A stretch of DNA of 64,000 bases, from positions 367,659-431,658 of the forward strand of contig NZ_FNIJ01000001.1 in assembly GCF_900103845.1 (NCBI RefSeq), written 5' to 3'. How positions within the stretch are numbered: position 1 is the first letter of the stretch; every line of letters starts with the position of its first letter. This stretch comes from Pseudomonas jinjuensis. Lineage in GTDB: Bacteria; Pseudomonadota; Gammaproteobacteria; Pseudomonadales; Pseudomonadaceae. This document shows positions 27,503 through 36,059 of this stretch, piece after piece. Under the pieces are notes generated by a model. It saw only the letters and a program-made list of their open reading frames with translations, made no database searches and was not told where the DNA came from. A program made the position numbers and the translations under genes.

Positions 27503-27518
27503 TGGCATAACGCTTGCA
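27503..27518 (+). promoter_or_regulatory. Sigma-54 promoter of the propeller-SCO-cytochrome operon
   Basis: TGGCATAACGCTTGCA, exact GG-N10-GC spacing and TTGCA -12. Very similar to the oxidase 3 promoter, including flanking GA and CC. Confidence 0.8.
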
Positions 27519-27615
27519 CCAGACACTCTGGCAGAGGTGCGGAAGGCTGCGATGGCGGTCTTCCGGCTGTCACGAAGCGCCCGCGCGGGGTGGGCGATCA
27601 TGGAGGGACACAGAA

Positions 27616-29601
27616 GTGAATGCCGTACTCAAGGGATTTTGCGTTCTGTTTGCTCTGCTTCTTTGCCTGATCATCGGAGGTATGGCCAGCCAGGTGAAAC
27701 CCCGGCCGGTCGAGCAGAAGAAGGCCGCACCGCCGGATACCACGTCCATCGCGGCCTCCGGCGCGCAGCGCCTGGTGCGCGACGGCGTGACGGTGGAGTT
27801 CGAGGCGAAGCCGCTCAACGCCGGCGAGCAGCTCACCGAAGGCGCCTTCGCCGACCTGCGCTTCCGCATCACCGACAGCAACTCCGGCCAGCCGCTGTCC
27901 GGCATCGTCCCCGGCGCCTGGCTCGACCAGGCCAAGTCGGGCCTGTCGAAGGAGCAGAGCGACCAGGAATGCCGCGCGCGCACCGGCCTCTACCTGAAGA
28001 GCAGCATCGGCATCCGCCCGCTGCTCGACCTCAACAGCTACTACCTGATGGTGCTGAACAAGGACAACAGCCTGACGGTGATCGACCCCACCGTGCTGGT
28101 CGGCGGCACCACCAGCACCCTGACCAGCATCCGCCTGAAGGGCACGCCGATGGACTGGGTCGGCACCGCCGACAGCAAGCGGGTGTTCGTCAGCATGCCG
28201 GAATCCGGCGAGATCGCCGTGGTGGATACCGAGAAGTTCCAGGTGGTCGGCAACATCCCCGCCGGCAGCAACCCGGTGCGCGTGGTCCTGCAGCCGGACG
28301 AGCGCTACCTGTGGGTCGGCAACAACGCCAGGGATGACAAGAGCGGGGTGACGGTGATCGACACCCGCTCCCTGAAGACCGTGGCGCACCTGCCGAGCGG
28401 TGCCGGCCACCACGAGATCGCCTTCAGCGGCGACTCGCGCCTGGCCTTCGTCAGCAACCGCGACAGCGGCACCCTGAGCGTCTACGAGGTCACCACGCAG
28501 AAGCTGCTGAAGACCATCGAGACCGGCGCGCACCCGCTGTCGGTGGCCTATTCGCCGCTGTCCCAGGCGGTCTACGTGGCCGACGGCAAGGACGGCAGCA
28601 TCGTCGTGATCGACGCGCAGAGCCTGGAGCTGCGCAAGGTGATCAGGAGCAGGCAGGGCCTGGGGCCGATGCGCTTCAGCCGCGACGGCCGCTTCGCCAT
28701 CGTGCTGAACACCCTGGAGAACCGCGCCGAGGTGATCGACGCCGCCAGCGACGAGATCATCCATGATCTGGAAGTCGCCGCCGAGCCCTACCAGCTGGTG
28801 TTCACCCGCGCCTATGCCTTCATCCGCGGGCTGGCCACGCAGAAGGTGACCATGCTCAACCTGTCCTCCCTGGGCAAGGGCAAGAAGCCGATCCTGCAGG
28901 CCTTCGATGCCGGCCCGGCGGCGCCGCGGGCGGCCGGCAACCTGCCGCTGGCGGACGGCCTGACGGTGGGCCGCGACGACCAGTCGGTGTTCGTGGTCAA
29001 CCCGGTGGACAACACCACCTACTACTACGCCGAGGGCATGAACGCGCCGATGACCGGCTACCTCAACCGCGGCAACGCCCCGCGCGGCGCGCGGATCGTC
29101 GACCACAGCCTGCGCGAGGAACAGCCGGGGGTGTACAGCGCGCGGATCAAGCTGCCGGCCGCCGGCCGCTTCGACGTCGCCTTCATCCTCAACCAGCCGC
29201 AGATCGTCCACTGCTTCGCCACCGAGGTGGCGGTCGACCCGGCGATGGAGCAGCGGCTGGTGGCGCCGCGCATCAAGTTCCTCATCGACAAGCCGGTGGT
29301 GAAGGCCGGCAGCGAAGTGCCGGTGCGCTTCCAGATCGTCCAGGGTCGGGGGGATATCCCCAGAACCGGGGTAACCGACCTGCGCCTGCGCTACTTCCTC
29401 GCCCCCTCGTCGCGGCCGCTGGAAGTGCCGGCGAAGGAGGCCGGGGACGGCGTCTACGAGGCCGTGGTGAAGCTGGACGAGGCGGGGGCCTACTACTTGC
29501 ATGTCCGTTCCCAGTCACTCGGGCTGGGGCCGAAGGAACAGACCTTCTCCAGCCTGCGAGTGGTTCCGGAGCAGTCGGTAGCCACCGGACTGGTCCGCTG
29601 A
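27616..29601 (+). CDS. Membrane-anchored beta-propeller protein (YVTN/cytochrome d1-like repeats)
   Basis: 661-aa envelope protein. A GTG start at 27616 is supported by GGAGGG 8 bases upstream. Residues about 4-25 (VLKGFCVLFALLLCLIIGGM) form a signal anchor. Residues about 150-450 hold a seven-bladed propeller of YVTN type (LTVIDPTVLVGG, IAVVDTEKFQVVGNIPAG, VTVIDTRSLKTVAHLPSG, IVVIDAQSLELRKVI). The N-terminal and C-terminal flanks look like beta-sandwich domains; the C-terminal one (IDKPVVKAGSEVPVRFQI...) resembles FixH/YtkA-type modules. It has no CxxCH heme site. First gene of a unit with two SCO proteins, a cytochrome fusion and an isomerase. It may scaffold the oxidases or the electron-transfer proteins at the inner membrane; no precise function is known. 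Confidence 0.7.
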   Translation: MNAVLKGFCVLFALLLCLIIGGMASQVKPRPVEQKKAAPPDTTSIAASGAQRLVRDGVTVEFEAKPLNAGEQLTEGAFADLRFRITDSNSGQPLSGIVPGAWLDQAKSGLSKEQSDQECRARTGLYLKSSIGIRPLLDLNSYYLMVLNKDNSLTVIDPTVLVGGTTSTLTSIRLKGTPMDWVGTADSKRVFVSMPESGEIAVVDTEKFQVVGNIPAGSNPVRVVLQPDERYLWVGNNARDDKSGVTVIDTRSLKTVAHLPSGAGHHEIAFSGDSRLAFVSNRDSGTLSVYEVTTQKLLKTIETGAHPLSVAYSPLSQAVYVADGKDGSIVVIDAQSLELRKVIRSRQGLGPMRFSRDGRFAIVLNTLENRAEVIDAASDEIIHDLEVAAEPYQLVFTRAYAFIRGLATQKVTMLNLSSLGKGKKPILQAFDAGPAAPRAAGNLPLADGLTVGRDDQSVFVVNPVDNTTYYYAEGMNAPMTGYLNRGNAPRGARIVDHSLREEQPGVYSARIKLPAAGRFDVAFILNQPQIVHCFATEVAVDPAMEQRLVAPRIKFLIDKPVVKAGSEVPVRFQIVQGRGDIPRTGVTDLRLRYFLAPSSRPLEVPAKEAGDGVYEAVVKLDEAGAYYLHVRSQSLGLGPKEQTFSSLRVVPEQSVATGLVR

Positions 29602-29629
29602 AGACGACGAACGAGTCAAGGAGAAGGCG

Positions 29630-30301
29630 ATGAACAGGTTCCCCGCGGGTATCGCACTGACATTCCTCGGCCTGCTGGCATTCAGCGCCAACGGCCATGC
29701 CCATTCGACCGGCGAACATGGAGAGCACGCCGGCCACTCCGGGCACATGATGGAGGAGGTGAAACACCAGGAAGCCAGCGAGGTCAGCTTCGCCAACGTG
29801 CCGCTGCTCGACCAGCGGGGCAGGGAGATCCACCTGAAGCAGGACCTGGTGGAAAACCGCATCGTCGTCATGGGCTTCGTCTACACCAGCTGCACGACCA
29901 TCTGCCCGCTGGTGTCGTCGATCATGAGCAAGGTGCAGGCCGAGCTGGGCGACCGCGTCGGCACGGAAGTGCAGCTGGTGTCGATCAGCGTCGACCCGCA
30001 GCGCGACACGCCCTCGCGGCTGGAGGCCTACGCCCGGCGCTACAAGGCGGGGCCGGGCTGGAGCTGGGTGACCGGCACCCAGCCGAACATCGAGGAAACT
30101 CTCAGGGCCCTCGGCGCCTGGTCGGCCGACTACGAGAGCCACCCGCCGCTGATCATGGTCGGCGACGGCAACAGCCAGCACTGGACGCGCTTCTACGGCT
30201 TCACCGATCCCTCGGTGCTGGTCGCCAAGGTCAGGGAGCTCGAGACCCTGCGCGGCTTCAAGGCCGCCGGCGTGACCGACGTCAGCGGAGGGGCGCAATG
30301 A
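29630..30301 (+). CDS. SCO1/SenC-family copper chaperone, first copy
   Basis: 223-aa thioredoxin-fold copper protein. Signal peptide (MNRFPAGIALTFLGLLAFSA), then a His-rich mature N-terminus (HAHSTGEHGEHAGHSGH) able to bind metal. The CxxxC copper site is in VYTSCTTICPL and the third ligand is the His in ESHPPLIMV, so all three canonical ligands are present. SCO proteins deliver Cu(I) or reduce cysteines during assembly of copper oxidases. Here the nearest clients are the three giant oxidases rather than a heme-copper oxidase. The stop overlaps the start of the second SCO gene. Confidence 0.88.
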   Translation: MNRFPAGIALTFLGLLAFSANGHAHSTGEHGEHAGHSGHMMEEVKHQEASEVSFANVPLLDQRGREIHLKQDLVENRIVVMGFVYTSCTTICPLVSSIMSKVQAELGDRVGTEVQLVSISVDPQRDTPSRLEAYARRYKAGPGWSWVTGTQPNIEETLRALGAWSADYESHPPLIMVGDGNSQHWTRFYGFTDPSVLVAKVRELETLRGFKAAGVTDVSGGAQ

Positions 30302-30957
30302 TGAGCCGTTCCCCGCTGCAGGCCCTCGCCTTCGGCCTCTGCCTGCTCGCCGGCAGCGCCACCGCCCACGAAGGACACGCCGGGCACGGCGCCGAGGGCA
30401 AGGACAAGGCCGTCAAGGCCGCACCCGCCATCCCGCCGGGCCAGCCCGGCGCGGCGACCCGCGACGCCGCCACCTATTTCACCGACAGCCTGCTGCAGGA
30501 CCAGGACGGCCGCGAGCTGCGCTTCTACAGCGACGTGCTGAAGGACCGCGTGGTGCTGCTCAACGTGGTGTTCACCAGCTGCGGCGACGCCTGCCCGCTG
30601 ATCACCCGCAAGCTCAAGGAGGTGCGCACGGCGATGGGCGAGGACCTGGCCAGGCGGGTGTACTTCGTCTCGCTGAGCGTCGATCCGACCAACGACACGC
30701 CGGAGAAGCTCAAGGAGTTCGCCCGCAAGAATGGCGCGGATGATCCGAACTGGCTGTTCCTTACCGGCGACAAGATGTCCATGGACCTGGTGCTGTCGCG
30801 CCTCGGCCAGCTGGTGCCGACCCCCGAGCAGCATTCCACGCTGATCGTGGTCGGCGACGTGGCCAACAAGCGCTGGAGCAAGGTGCGCCCGGACTCGCCG
30901 CCGGCGGCCATCGCCCAGCGCCTGCAGTTCCTCGCCGAGCCCGTGGCGGGGCGCTGA
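30298..30957 (+). CDS. SCO1/SenC-family copper chaperone, second copy
   Basis: 219-aa homologue of the preceding gene. Signal peptide (LQALAFGLCLLAGSATA) and a short His-containing mature start (HEGHAGHG). Copper site CxxxC in FTSCGDACPL, distal His in EQHSTLIVV. The ATG at 30298 overlaps the upstream stop and follows GGAGGGG. The two copies have diverged clearly, so they may act in sequence (reductant and copper donor) or on different copper centres. Confidence 0.88.
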   Translation: MMSRSPLQALAFGLCLLAGSATAHEGHAGHGAEGKDKAVKAAPAIPPGQPGAATRDAATYFTDSLLQDQDGRELRFYSDVLKDRVVLLNVVFTSCGDACPLITRKLKEVRTAMGEDLARRVYFVSLSVDPTNDTPEKLKEFARKNGADDPNWLFLTGDKMSMDLVLSRLGQLVPTPEQHSTLIVVGDVANKRWSKVRPDSPPAAIAQRLQFLAEPVAGR

Positions 30958-30959
30958 CC

Positions 30960-32522
30960 ATGCTGCGCCCGGTAGCGCTGTTGCTCGGCGCCTGGCTGGC
31001 CGTGTCCGGTCCGCTGGCGGCGCTGGAGCTGACGCCGGAGGAGGCGGCCGGCAAGCGGGTGTTCCAGCAGGGCATTTCCGCCAGCGGCGACGAGATCAGC
31101 GCACGGGTCGGCCTCGGCAGCGGCATGCTGCTGCCGGCCAGCGCGGTGCCCTGCGCCAGTTGCCACGGCAACGACGGCCGCGGCCGTCCGGAAGGCGGCA
31201 TCCGCCCGCCGGACATCACCTGGCAGCGCCTGACCACTCCCTACGGCCAGACCCTGGCCAACGGCCGCAGCTATCCGGCCTACGACGCGGCGGCGTTCGG
31301 CCGCGCCATCGGCGAGGGCGTCGACCCGGCGGGCAATCCGCTCGACCCGGCGATGCCGCGTTTCGTCCTGTCCATGCGCGACCAGGCCAACCTGATCGCC
31401 TATCTCAAGCGCCTGCAGGACGAGCGCGACCCCGGCATCGAGCAGGGCGTGCTGCGCATCGGCACCCTGCTGCCGTCCAGCGGCCCGCTGGCGGGCGTGG
31501 CGGAGACGGTGGCGGGAGTGCTCAACGGCGGCATCGAGTCGATCAACGAAGCCGGCGGCATCCACGGCCGGCGCCTGGAGCTGGTGGTCGCCGACCCCGG
31601 CGCCGACCGCCTGGGCGCCGAGGCCGCGCTGCGCCGGCTGCTCGACGAGGAACAGGTGTTCGCCCTCGTCGCGCCGCTGGCGCCGGCCCTGGGCGACGGC
31701 CTGGGCGCGCTGCTGGAGCCGCGCAAGGTGCCGCTGCTGGGCGTGCAGTCGCTGTTCGGCGCCAGCGAGGACAGCCCGATGGTCTTCGAGCCGCTGCCCG
31801 GCGTGCGCGAGCAGATCCTGGTGCTGGGCAACTACGCCTCCTCCGAACTGTCGCGCTACGGCAGCGACGCGCTGGTGGCCTACCCGCTGGACGACAGCCA
31901 GGAAAGCCTCGCCCGCAACCTCGCCGAACGCCTGCGCGGGCAGGGCTGGAGTTCGGTGCGCCTGCAGGGCTACCGCAGCGGCGGGCCGGGCGCCGAGCTG
32001 GCGCAGGAGCCGGTCGAGTCGGTGTTTTTCCTCGGCAGCGCGGCGGACTTCAGCGGGCTCGCCGAATCCTTCCGCGAGGCGGGGCAGACGCCGTACCTGT
32101 TCGCCGCCTCGACCCAGGTCGCCGGCGCCCTGGCGCGGCTGCCGGAGCGCTTCAACGGCCACCTGCTGCTGGCCTATCCCTTCGTCCCCGGCGACTGGAC
32201 GCCGGCCGGCACCCAGGCGTTGCAGGCAATTCGCCAGCGCAGCGGGCTGGATGGCCGCTACGCTGTAATGCAGGTGGCCAGCTATTGCTCGCTGATGCTG
32301 CTGAGCGAGGGGCTCAAGCGTGCCGGCCGCGATCTCAGCCGGGAGAAGCTGGTGCAGGCCCTGGAAGGCCTGCAGGGTTTCGCTACCGGGCTGACCCCGC
32401 CGCTGGGCTTCGGCCCCGGGCAGCGGGTCGGCATGGACGGCGCCCATGTGGTGGAAGTGGACATCGTGGAACAGCGTTTCCGTCCGGTGGGGCCGTTGAT
32501 CCGGCTGGATACGCCGCTGTAG
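30960..32522 (+). CDS. Cytochrome c fused to a periplasmic amino-acid-binding-like protein
   Basis: 520-aa exported fusion. Signal peptide at residues 1-20. Residues about 22-155 form a monoheme cytochrome c domain with CASCHG (65-69) and a candidate distal Met in DPAMPRFVLSM. Residues about 160-510 are a Leu/Ile/Val-binding-protein fold (LRIGTLLPSSGPLAG, NGGIESINEAGGIHGRRLEL, then a typical C-lobe). No ABC permease or ATPase is nearby, so it is not an uptake component in the usual sense. The heme could accept electrons from the oxidases while the binding domain senses or presents a ligand. The mof operon of Leptothrix also includes a c-type heme protein near its giant oxidase. Confidence 0.8.
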   Translation: MLRPVALLLGAWLAVSGPLAALELTPEEAAGKRVFQQGISASGDEISARVGLGSGMLLPASAVPCASCHGNDGRGRPEGGIRPPDITWQRLTTPYGQTLANGRSYPAYDAAAFGRAIGEGVDPAGNPLDPAMPRFVLSMRDQANLIAYLKRLQDERDPGIEQGVLRIGTLLPSSGPLAGVAETVAGVLNGGIESINEAGGIHGRRLELVVADPGADRLGAEAALRRLLDEEQVFALVAPLAPALGDGLGALLEPRKVPLLGVQSLFGASEDSPMVFEPLPGVREQILVLGNYASSELSRYGSDALVAYPLDDSQESLARNLAERLRGQGWSSVRLQGYRSGGPGAELAQEPVESVFFLGSAADFSGLAESFREAGQTPYLFAASTQVAGALARLPERFNGHLLLAYPFVPGDWTPAGTQALQAIRQRSGLDGRYAVMQVASYCSLMLLSEGLKRAGRDLSREKLVQALEGLQGFATGLTPPLGFGPGQRVGMDGAHVVEVDIVEQRFRPVGPLIRLDTPL

Positions 32523-32535
32523 GAGTGGAGCAGGG

Positions 32536-33486
32536 ATGATGACGTACGCGAATCTTCTTGCGGCGCTGCTGCTGGGCAGTGCCGCCCTGGCCCAGGCCGA
32601 CGACGGCCAGGCGGTGGCACGGGTGAACGGCGCGGAGATCGGCGAGTTCCGCCTGGAGCGCTATTTCAACGACTACCTGGAAGCCCAGGGGCGCAGCATC
32701 GGCGCCATCCGCAACCCCAACCTGTACAAGCGCCTGCGCCGCGCCGCCCTCGACGAGCTGATCGACAAGGAACTGCTCTGGCAGGAGGCCCGGCGCCGCG
32801 GCCTGGTGGCCGACGAGGCGGCGGTGCAGCAGCAGTTCCAGGCGACCCGCGCGGCCTTCCGCGACGAGCAGCGCTTCGCCGAGCGGCTGGCCGAGGATGG
32901 CTTCGACGAAGCGAGCTACACGGAGTACCTGCGCCGCGAGCAGGTGTCGCAGCGGATGCTCGCCGAGCTGAGCCAGCCGAAGCCGCCCAGCGACGAAGAG
33001 GTGCGGCGCTTCTTCGAGGAGAACCGCGCGCGCCTGGAGCGGCCGGAGCAGGTCCATGCCCGCCACATCCTGCTGAAGATCGAGCCGGGCCAGGATGCGG
33101 CGGAAGTCGAGCAGCGCATCCTCGCCCTGCGCGGGGAAATCCTCGCCGGCGCCGACTTCGCCGAAGAGGCGCGCAAGCATTCCCGGGATTCCAGCGCGGC
33201 CAGCGGCGGCGACCTCGGCTTCTTCGCCCGCGGCAGCATGCAGCCGCCGTTCGAGGAAGCCGCCTTCGCCCTGCAGCCGGGTGAAACCAGCATGCCGGTG
33301 CGCACCGTGTACGGCTGGCACCTGATCCGCCTGGAGGGCCGCCAGCCGGCCGAGCCGATCGAGGAGAGCCAGGGCCTGGCGATCGTGCGCGACTACCTTG
33401 CCGAACAGAACCGCAGCCGCGCCAGCGAGGAGGCGCTGCAGCGCCTGCGGGATGCCAGCAGGATCGAGCTGGCCAGGGGGCAGTAG
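32536..33486 (+). CDS. Periplasmic SurA/PpiC-type peptidyl-prolyl isomerase
   Basis: 316-aa exported foldase. Signal peptide ends at AQA near residue 20. An N-terminal SurA-like helical chaperone region runs to about 165 (YFNDYLEAQG, LDELIDKELLWQEARRRGL). A parvulin rotamase domain follows (VHARHILLKIEPG, SGGDLGFFARGSMQPPFEEAAF, YGWHLIRLEG). Last gene of the propeller operon. Likely clients are the ~1930-residue oxidases, whose domains are Pro-rich. MofB of the Leptothrix oxidase operon is also described as an isomerase. Confidence 0.88.
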   Translation: MMTYANLLAALLLGSAALAQADDGQAVARVNGAEIGEFRLERYFNDYLEAQGRSIGAIRNPNLYKRLRRAALDELIDKELLWQEARRRGLVADEAAVQQQFQATRAAFRDEQRFAERLAEDGFDEASYTEYLRREQVSQRMLAELSQPKPPSDEEVRRFFEENRARLERPEQVHARHILLKIEPGQDAAEVEQRILALRGEILAGADFAEEARKHSRDSSAASGGDLGFFARGSMQPPFEEAAFALQPGETSMPVRTVYGWHLIRLEGRQPAEPIEESQGLAIVRDYLAEQNRSRASEEALQRLRDASRIELARGQ

Positions 33487-33491
33487 CAATT

Positions 33492-33504
33492 GGGGATATT
33501 CCCC
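33492..33504. promoter_or_regulatory. GGGGA-N3-TCCCC palindrome upstream of the secretion operon
   Basis: GGGGATATTCCCC, the same 13-bp design as 8423-8435. Further G4/C4 blocks follow at about 33511-33516 and 33534-33556. They lie 75-140 bases upstream of the sigma-54-like element at 33632. Confidence 0.5.
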
Positions 33505-33631
33505 CGCTTCCGGGGAAAAGCGTTTCGGGTGGGTCAAAGTTCCCCTCGGAAGTGGGGAAAGCCGGAGGGGCTGGCGCCGCGAGATGGGCGCAATCCCGCG
33601 TAACAAGGCCGCGAGCGGAAGATTCCATACT

Positions 33632-33647
33632 TGGTACAGGGAGTGCA
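33632..33647 (+). promoter_or_regulatory. Sigma-54-like promoter of the response regulator / secretion / csg operon
   Basis: TGGTACAGGGAGTGCA keeps the GG-N10-GC spacing with two departures from TGGCAC-N5-TTGCA. It lies 66 bases before the TTG start at 33714 and is the only promoter-like element seen ahead of the ten-kilobase operon. Confidence 0.55.
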
Positions 33648-33713
33648 TCGGTCAGGACGAGGCTGGTGCTCCCTGGCCGGGAAGCGGGATCTACCCAGAT
33701 ACAGGAGTCCACC

Positions 33714-34274
33714 TTGAGGAACAAAATTCTGGTAGTCGAGGATGAACAGATCCTTGCTCAGAACCTGGGGGCGTACCTCGAGGCACAGAGCATGGAGGTT
33801 CAGATCGCCTTCGATGGCGGGAGTGCCATCCGCGTGGCAAGAAGCTTCGCGGCGGCGGTGGTGGTGCTCGATTACCGTTTGCCCGACATGGAAGGGTTCG
33901 AAGTACTCGCCGCCATCCGCAAGGAGCGGGACTGCCGCTTCGTGCTGATGACAGGTCATCCGACCAGCGAGGTGTGTGAACGGGCAGCGCAGTTGGGAAT
34001 CGGCCACATCCTGTTCAAACCCTTTCCCCTGGTTGAACTGGCTGGGGTCATCAACAGGCTGCTGGGCAGGCGGAGCGACACCGGGCCAGAGGAAGGAGCA
34101 GTACGAGCCGAGGAGTTCGTCGAGCGGCGCAAGGCAACAGCGGAAAGTTTCCCCTTGCGCCTCTACGACGGCAGCTGGGTACTCACGGATCGCCGGCGTT
34201 CGGAGCCGGAATCCGAGGGTGATGAGGGCGATCGGCGGCCGAACGGGGAAAAGGGTCACAACTACAATAAATGA
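33714..34274 (+). CDS. Response-regulator receiver protein without a recognisable output domain
   Basis: 186 aa. Starts at TTG 33714, with AGGAG 6 bases upstream. Residues 1-115 are a complete CheY-like receiver: acidic pair Glu9/Asp10, phospho-acceptor Asp53 in VVVLDYRLPDMEG, Thr80 in VLMTGHPT and Lys102 in FKPFPL. The remaining ~70 residues (EEFVERRKATAESFPLRLY..., ending in an Arg/Glu-rich tail) show no HTH, GGDEF or AAA+ region. No histidine kinase is adjacent. It heads the secretion operon, so it may tune the machine by protein-protein contact, like stand-alone receivers in pilus systems, rather than by binding DNA. Confidence 0.75.
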   Translation: MRNKILVVEDEQILAQNLGAYLEAQSMEVQIAFDGGSAIRVARSFAAAVVVLDYRLPDMEGFEVLAAIRKERDCRFVLMTGHPTSEVCERAAQLGIGHILFKPFPLVELAGVINRLLGRRSDTGPEEGAVRAEEFVERRKATAESFPLRLYDGSWVLTDRRRSEPESEGDEGDRRPNGEKGHNYNK

Positions 34275-34340
34275 AGTACCCGGTGCGCTGGGCATGGTTG
34301 TGGCGTCGGGTAAGACCCCAGGGATAGTGGAGAATCTTCC

Positions 34341-36059
34341 ATGGACAGAATTTCCCTCGTGGTAGGGCGGCTTCCGGTCGCCGCGGCACCAACGGAACTG
34401 GAATCGCGACTGCCCGCTGCCATGCTGCGGAGCGCGCGTGAACGCGCCGAGAGTCAGGGCGAACGCACGCTGGAGGCGCTGGAGGCGATCTCCGGCATGG
34501 AACCCCCGGCCTTCGTCCGCAGCCTTGGCGCAACCCTTCACTATCCGGTGCTGGACTGCGAGACGCTGTTCTCCTGCACCCCGGTGTTCGAGCGCGTCAC
34601 CCTGGCCCAGGCGCTGAAGCGCGAATTCGTCATGCTGCGCATCGGCCAGGAAACGGTCGGGGTGTTCGCCGATCCCTTCGACGACGCCCGCCTGGCCTGG
34701 ATCGACCAGTGTCTGCGCGGCGCGCCGCTGTACCTGGCGCATTCCGCCGACCTCAAGGCCTACCTGGCCCGTCACGAGGAAAGCTTCCACGCGGTGGAGG
34801 CGCTGAACGCCGGCGCGGCCGGCGCGGTGGAGGCCGACCACCTGGAAACCCTGTCGCTGACCAGCATCAGCGAGGACTCCAGCGTGGTGGTCAAGCTGGT
34901 CAACTCGACCCTCTACGACGCGCTGAAGATGCACGCCAGCGACATCCACCTGGGCACCACCGGCAGCGGCCTGGTGATCAAGTACCGCATCGACGGCGTG
35001 CTCAACAGCATCAGCAAGGTCCAGGGCAGCGACCTGGCCGAGCAGGTGATCTCGCGGGTCAAGGTGATGGCCGAGCTGGACATCAGCGAGAAGCGGGTGC
35101 CGCAGGACGGCCGCTTCAAGATCGGCATCAACGGCCGGCAGATCGACTTCCGCGTGTCGATCATGCCGAGCATCTTCGGCGAGGACGCGGTGCTGCGCGT
35201 GCTCGACAAGCAGGACCTGGCCGACCGCGTGCACGGCGTGCGCCTGGAGGCCCTCGGCTTCGAGGAGAAGAGCCTGCGCGCGCTGCGCCGGCTGGCCGCG
35301 GAGCCCTACGGCATGGTGCTGGTCACCGGCCCCACCGGCAGCGGCAAGACCACCACGCTGTACGCGATGATCACCGAGATCAACCACGGCGTGGACAAGA
35401 TCATCACCATCGAGGACCCGGTGGAGTACCAGCTCCCCGGCGTGCTGCAGATCCCGGTCAACGAGAAGAAGGGCCTGACCTTCGCCCGCGGCCTGCGTTC
35501 GATCCTGCGCCACGACCCGGACAAGATCATGGTCGGCGAGATCCGCGACCCGGAAACCGCGCAGATCGCCGTGCAGTCGGCCCTTACCGGCCATCTGGTA
35601 TTCACTACCATTCATGCCAACAACGTGTTCGACGTGATCGGCCGTTTCAGCCAGATGGAAGTCGATCCGTACAGCTTCGTTTCCGCCCTGAATGCCGTAC
35701 TGGCACAGCGCCTCATCCGCCTGGTCTGCCCGACCTGCTCGACGCCGGTGCAGCCGAGCGAGGAGGAACTGCGCGCGTCCGGACTGGAACCCGACGCGGT
35801 TCACGACTATCACTTCGTACACGGCGCCGGTTGCGGACGCTGCAGGGGGAGTGGCTATCGCGGGCGCACCGCGATCGCCGAACTGCTACAGCTTGATGAT
35901 GAAATCCGCCAGATGATCATCGAACGCCAGCCCATATCGCGGATCAAGGAAGTCGCCTGCCGCCGCGGTTTGAAGCTGCTGCGCGGCTCCGCCCTGGAGC
36001 TGGTGCGCGATGGACGTACCACCTTGGAGGAAATCAACCGTGTCACTTTTGTCTCCTGA
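34341..36059 (+). CDS. gspE: Type II secretion / pilus assembly ATPase (GspE/MshE-like)
   Basis: 572-aa hexameric AAA-type assembly ATPase that drives pseudopilin polymerisation. Residues about 55-150 form a MshEN/GspE-N1-like domain. The N2 and C domains carry the Asp box (SEKRVPQDGRFK), Walker A GPTGSGKT (330-337), Walker B around DKIMVGE (394-400) and the His box TGHLVFTTIHAN (416-427). A four-cysteine zinc site of GspE/PilB type is present (C463, C466, C498, C501). The ATG at 34341 has GGAG upstream. The partner platform protein gspF is encoded 26 kb away on the other strand. Confidence 0.92.
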   Translation: MDRISLVVGRLPVAAAPTELESRLPAAMLRSARERAESQGERTLEALEAISGMEPPAFVRSLGATLHYPVLDCETLFSCTPVFERVTLAQALKREFVMLRIGQETVGVFADPFDDARLAWIDQCLRGAPLYLAHSADLKAYLARHEESFHAVEALNAGAAGAVEADHLETLSLTSISEDSSVVVKLVNSTLYDALKMHASDIHLGTTGSGLVIKYRIDGVLNSISKVQGSDLAEQVISRVKVMAELDISEKRVPQDGRFKIGINGRQIDFRVSIMPSIFGEDAVLRVLDKQDLADRVHGVRLEALGFEEKSLRALRRLAAEPYGMVLVTGPTGSGKTTTLYAMITEINHGVDKIITIEDPVEYQLPGVLQIPVNEKKGLTFARGLRSILRHDPDKIMVGEIRDPETAQIAVQSALTGHLVFTTIHANNVFDVIGRFSQMEVDPYSFVSALNAVLAQRLIRLVCPTCSTPVQPSEEELRASGLEPDAVHDYHFVHGAGCGRCRGSGYRGRTAIAELLQLDDEIRQMIIERQPISRIKEVACRRGLKLLRGSALELVRDGRTTLEEINRVTFVS

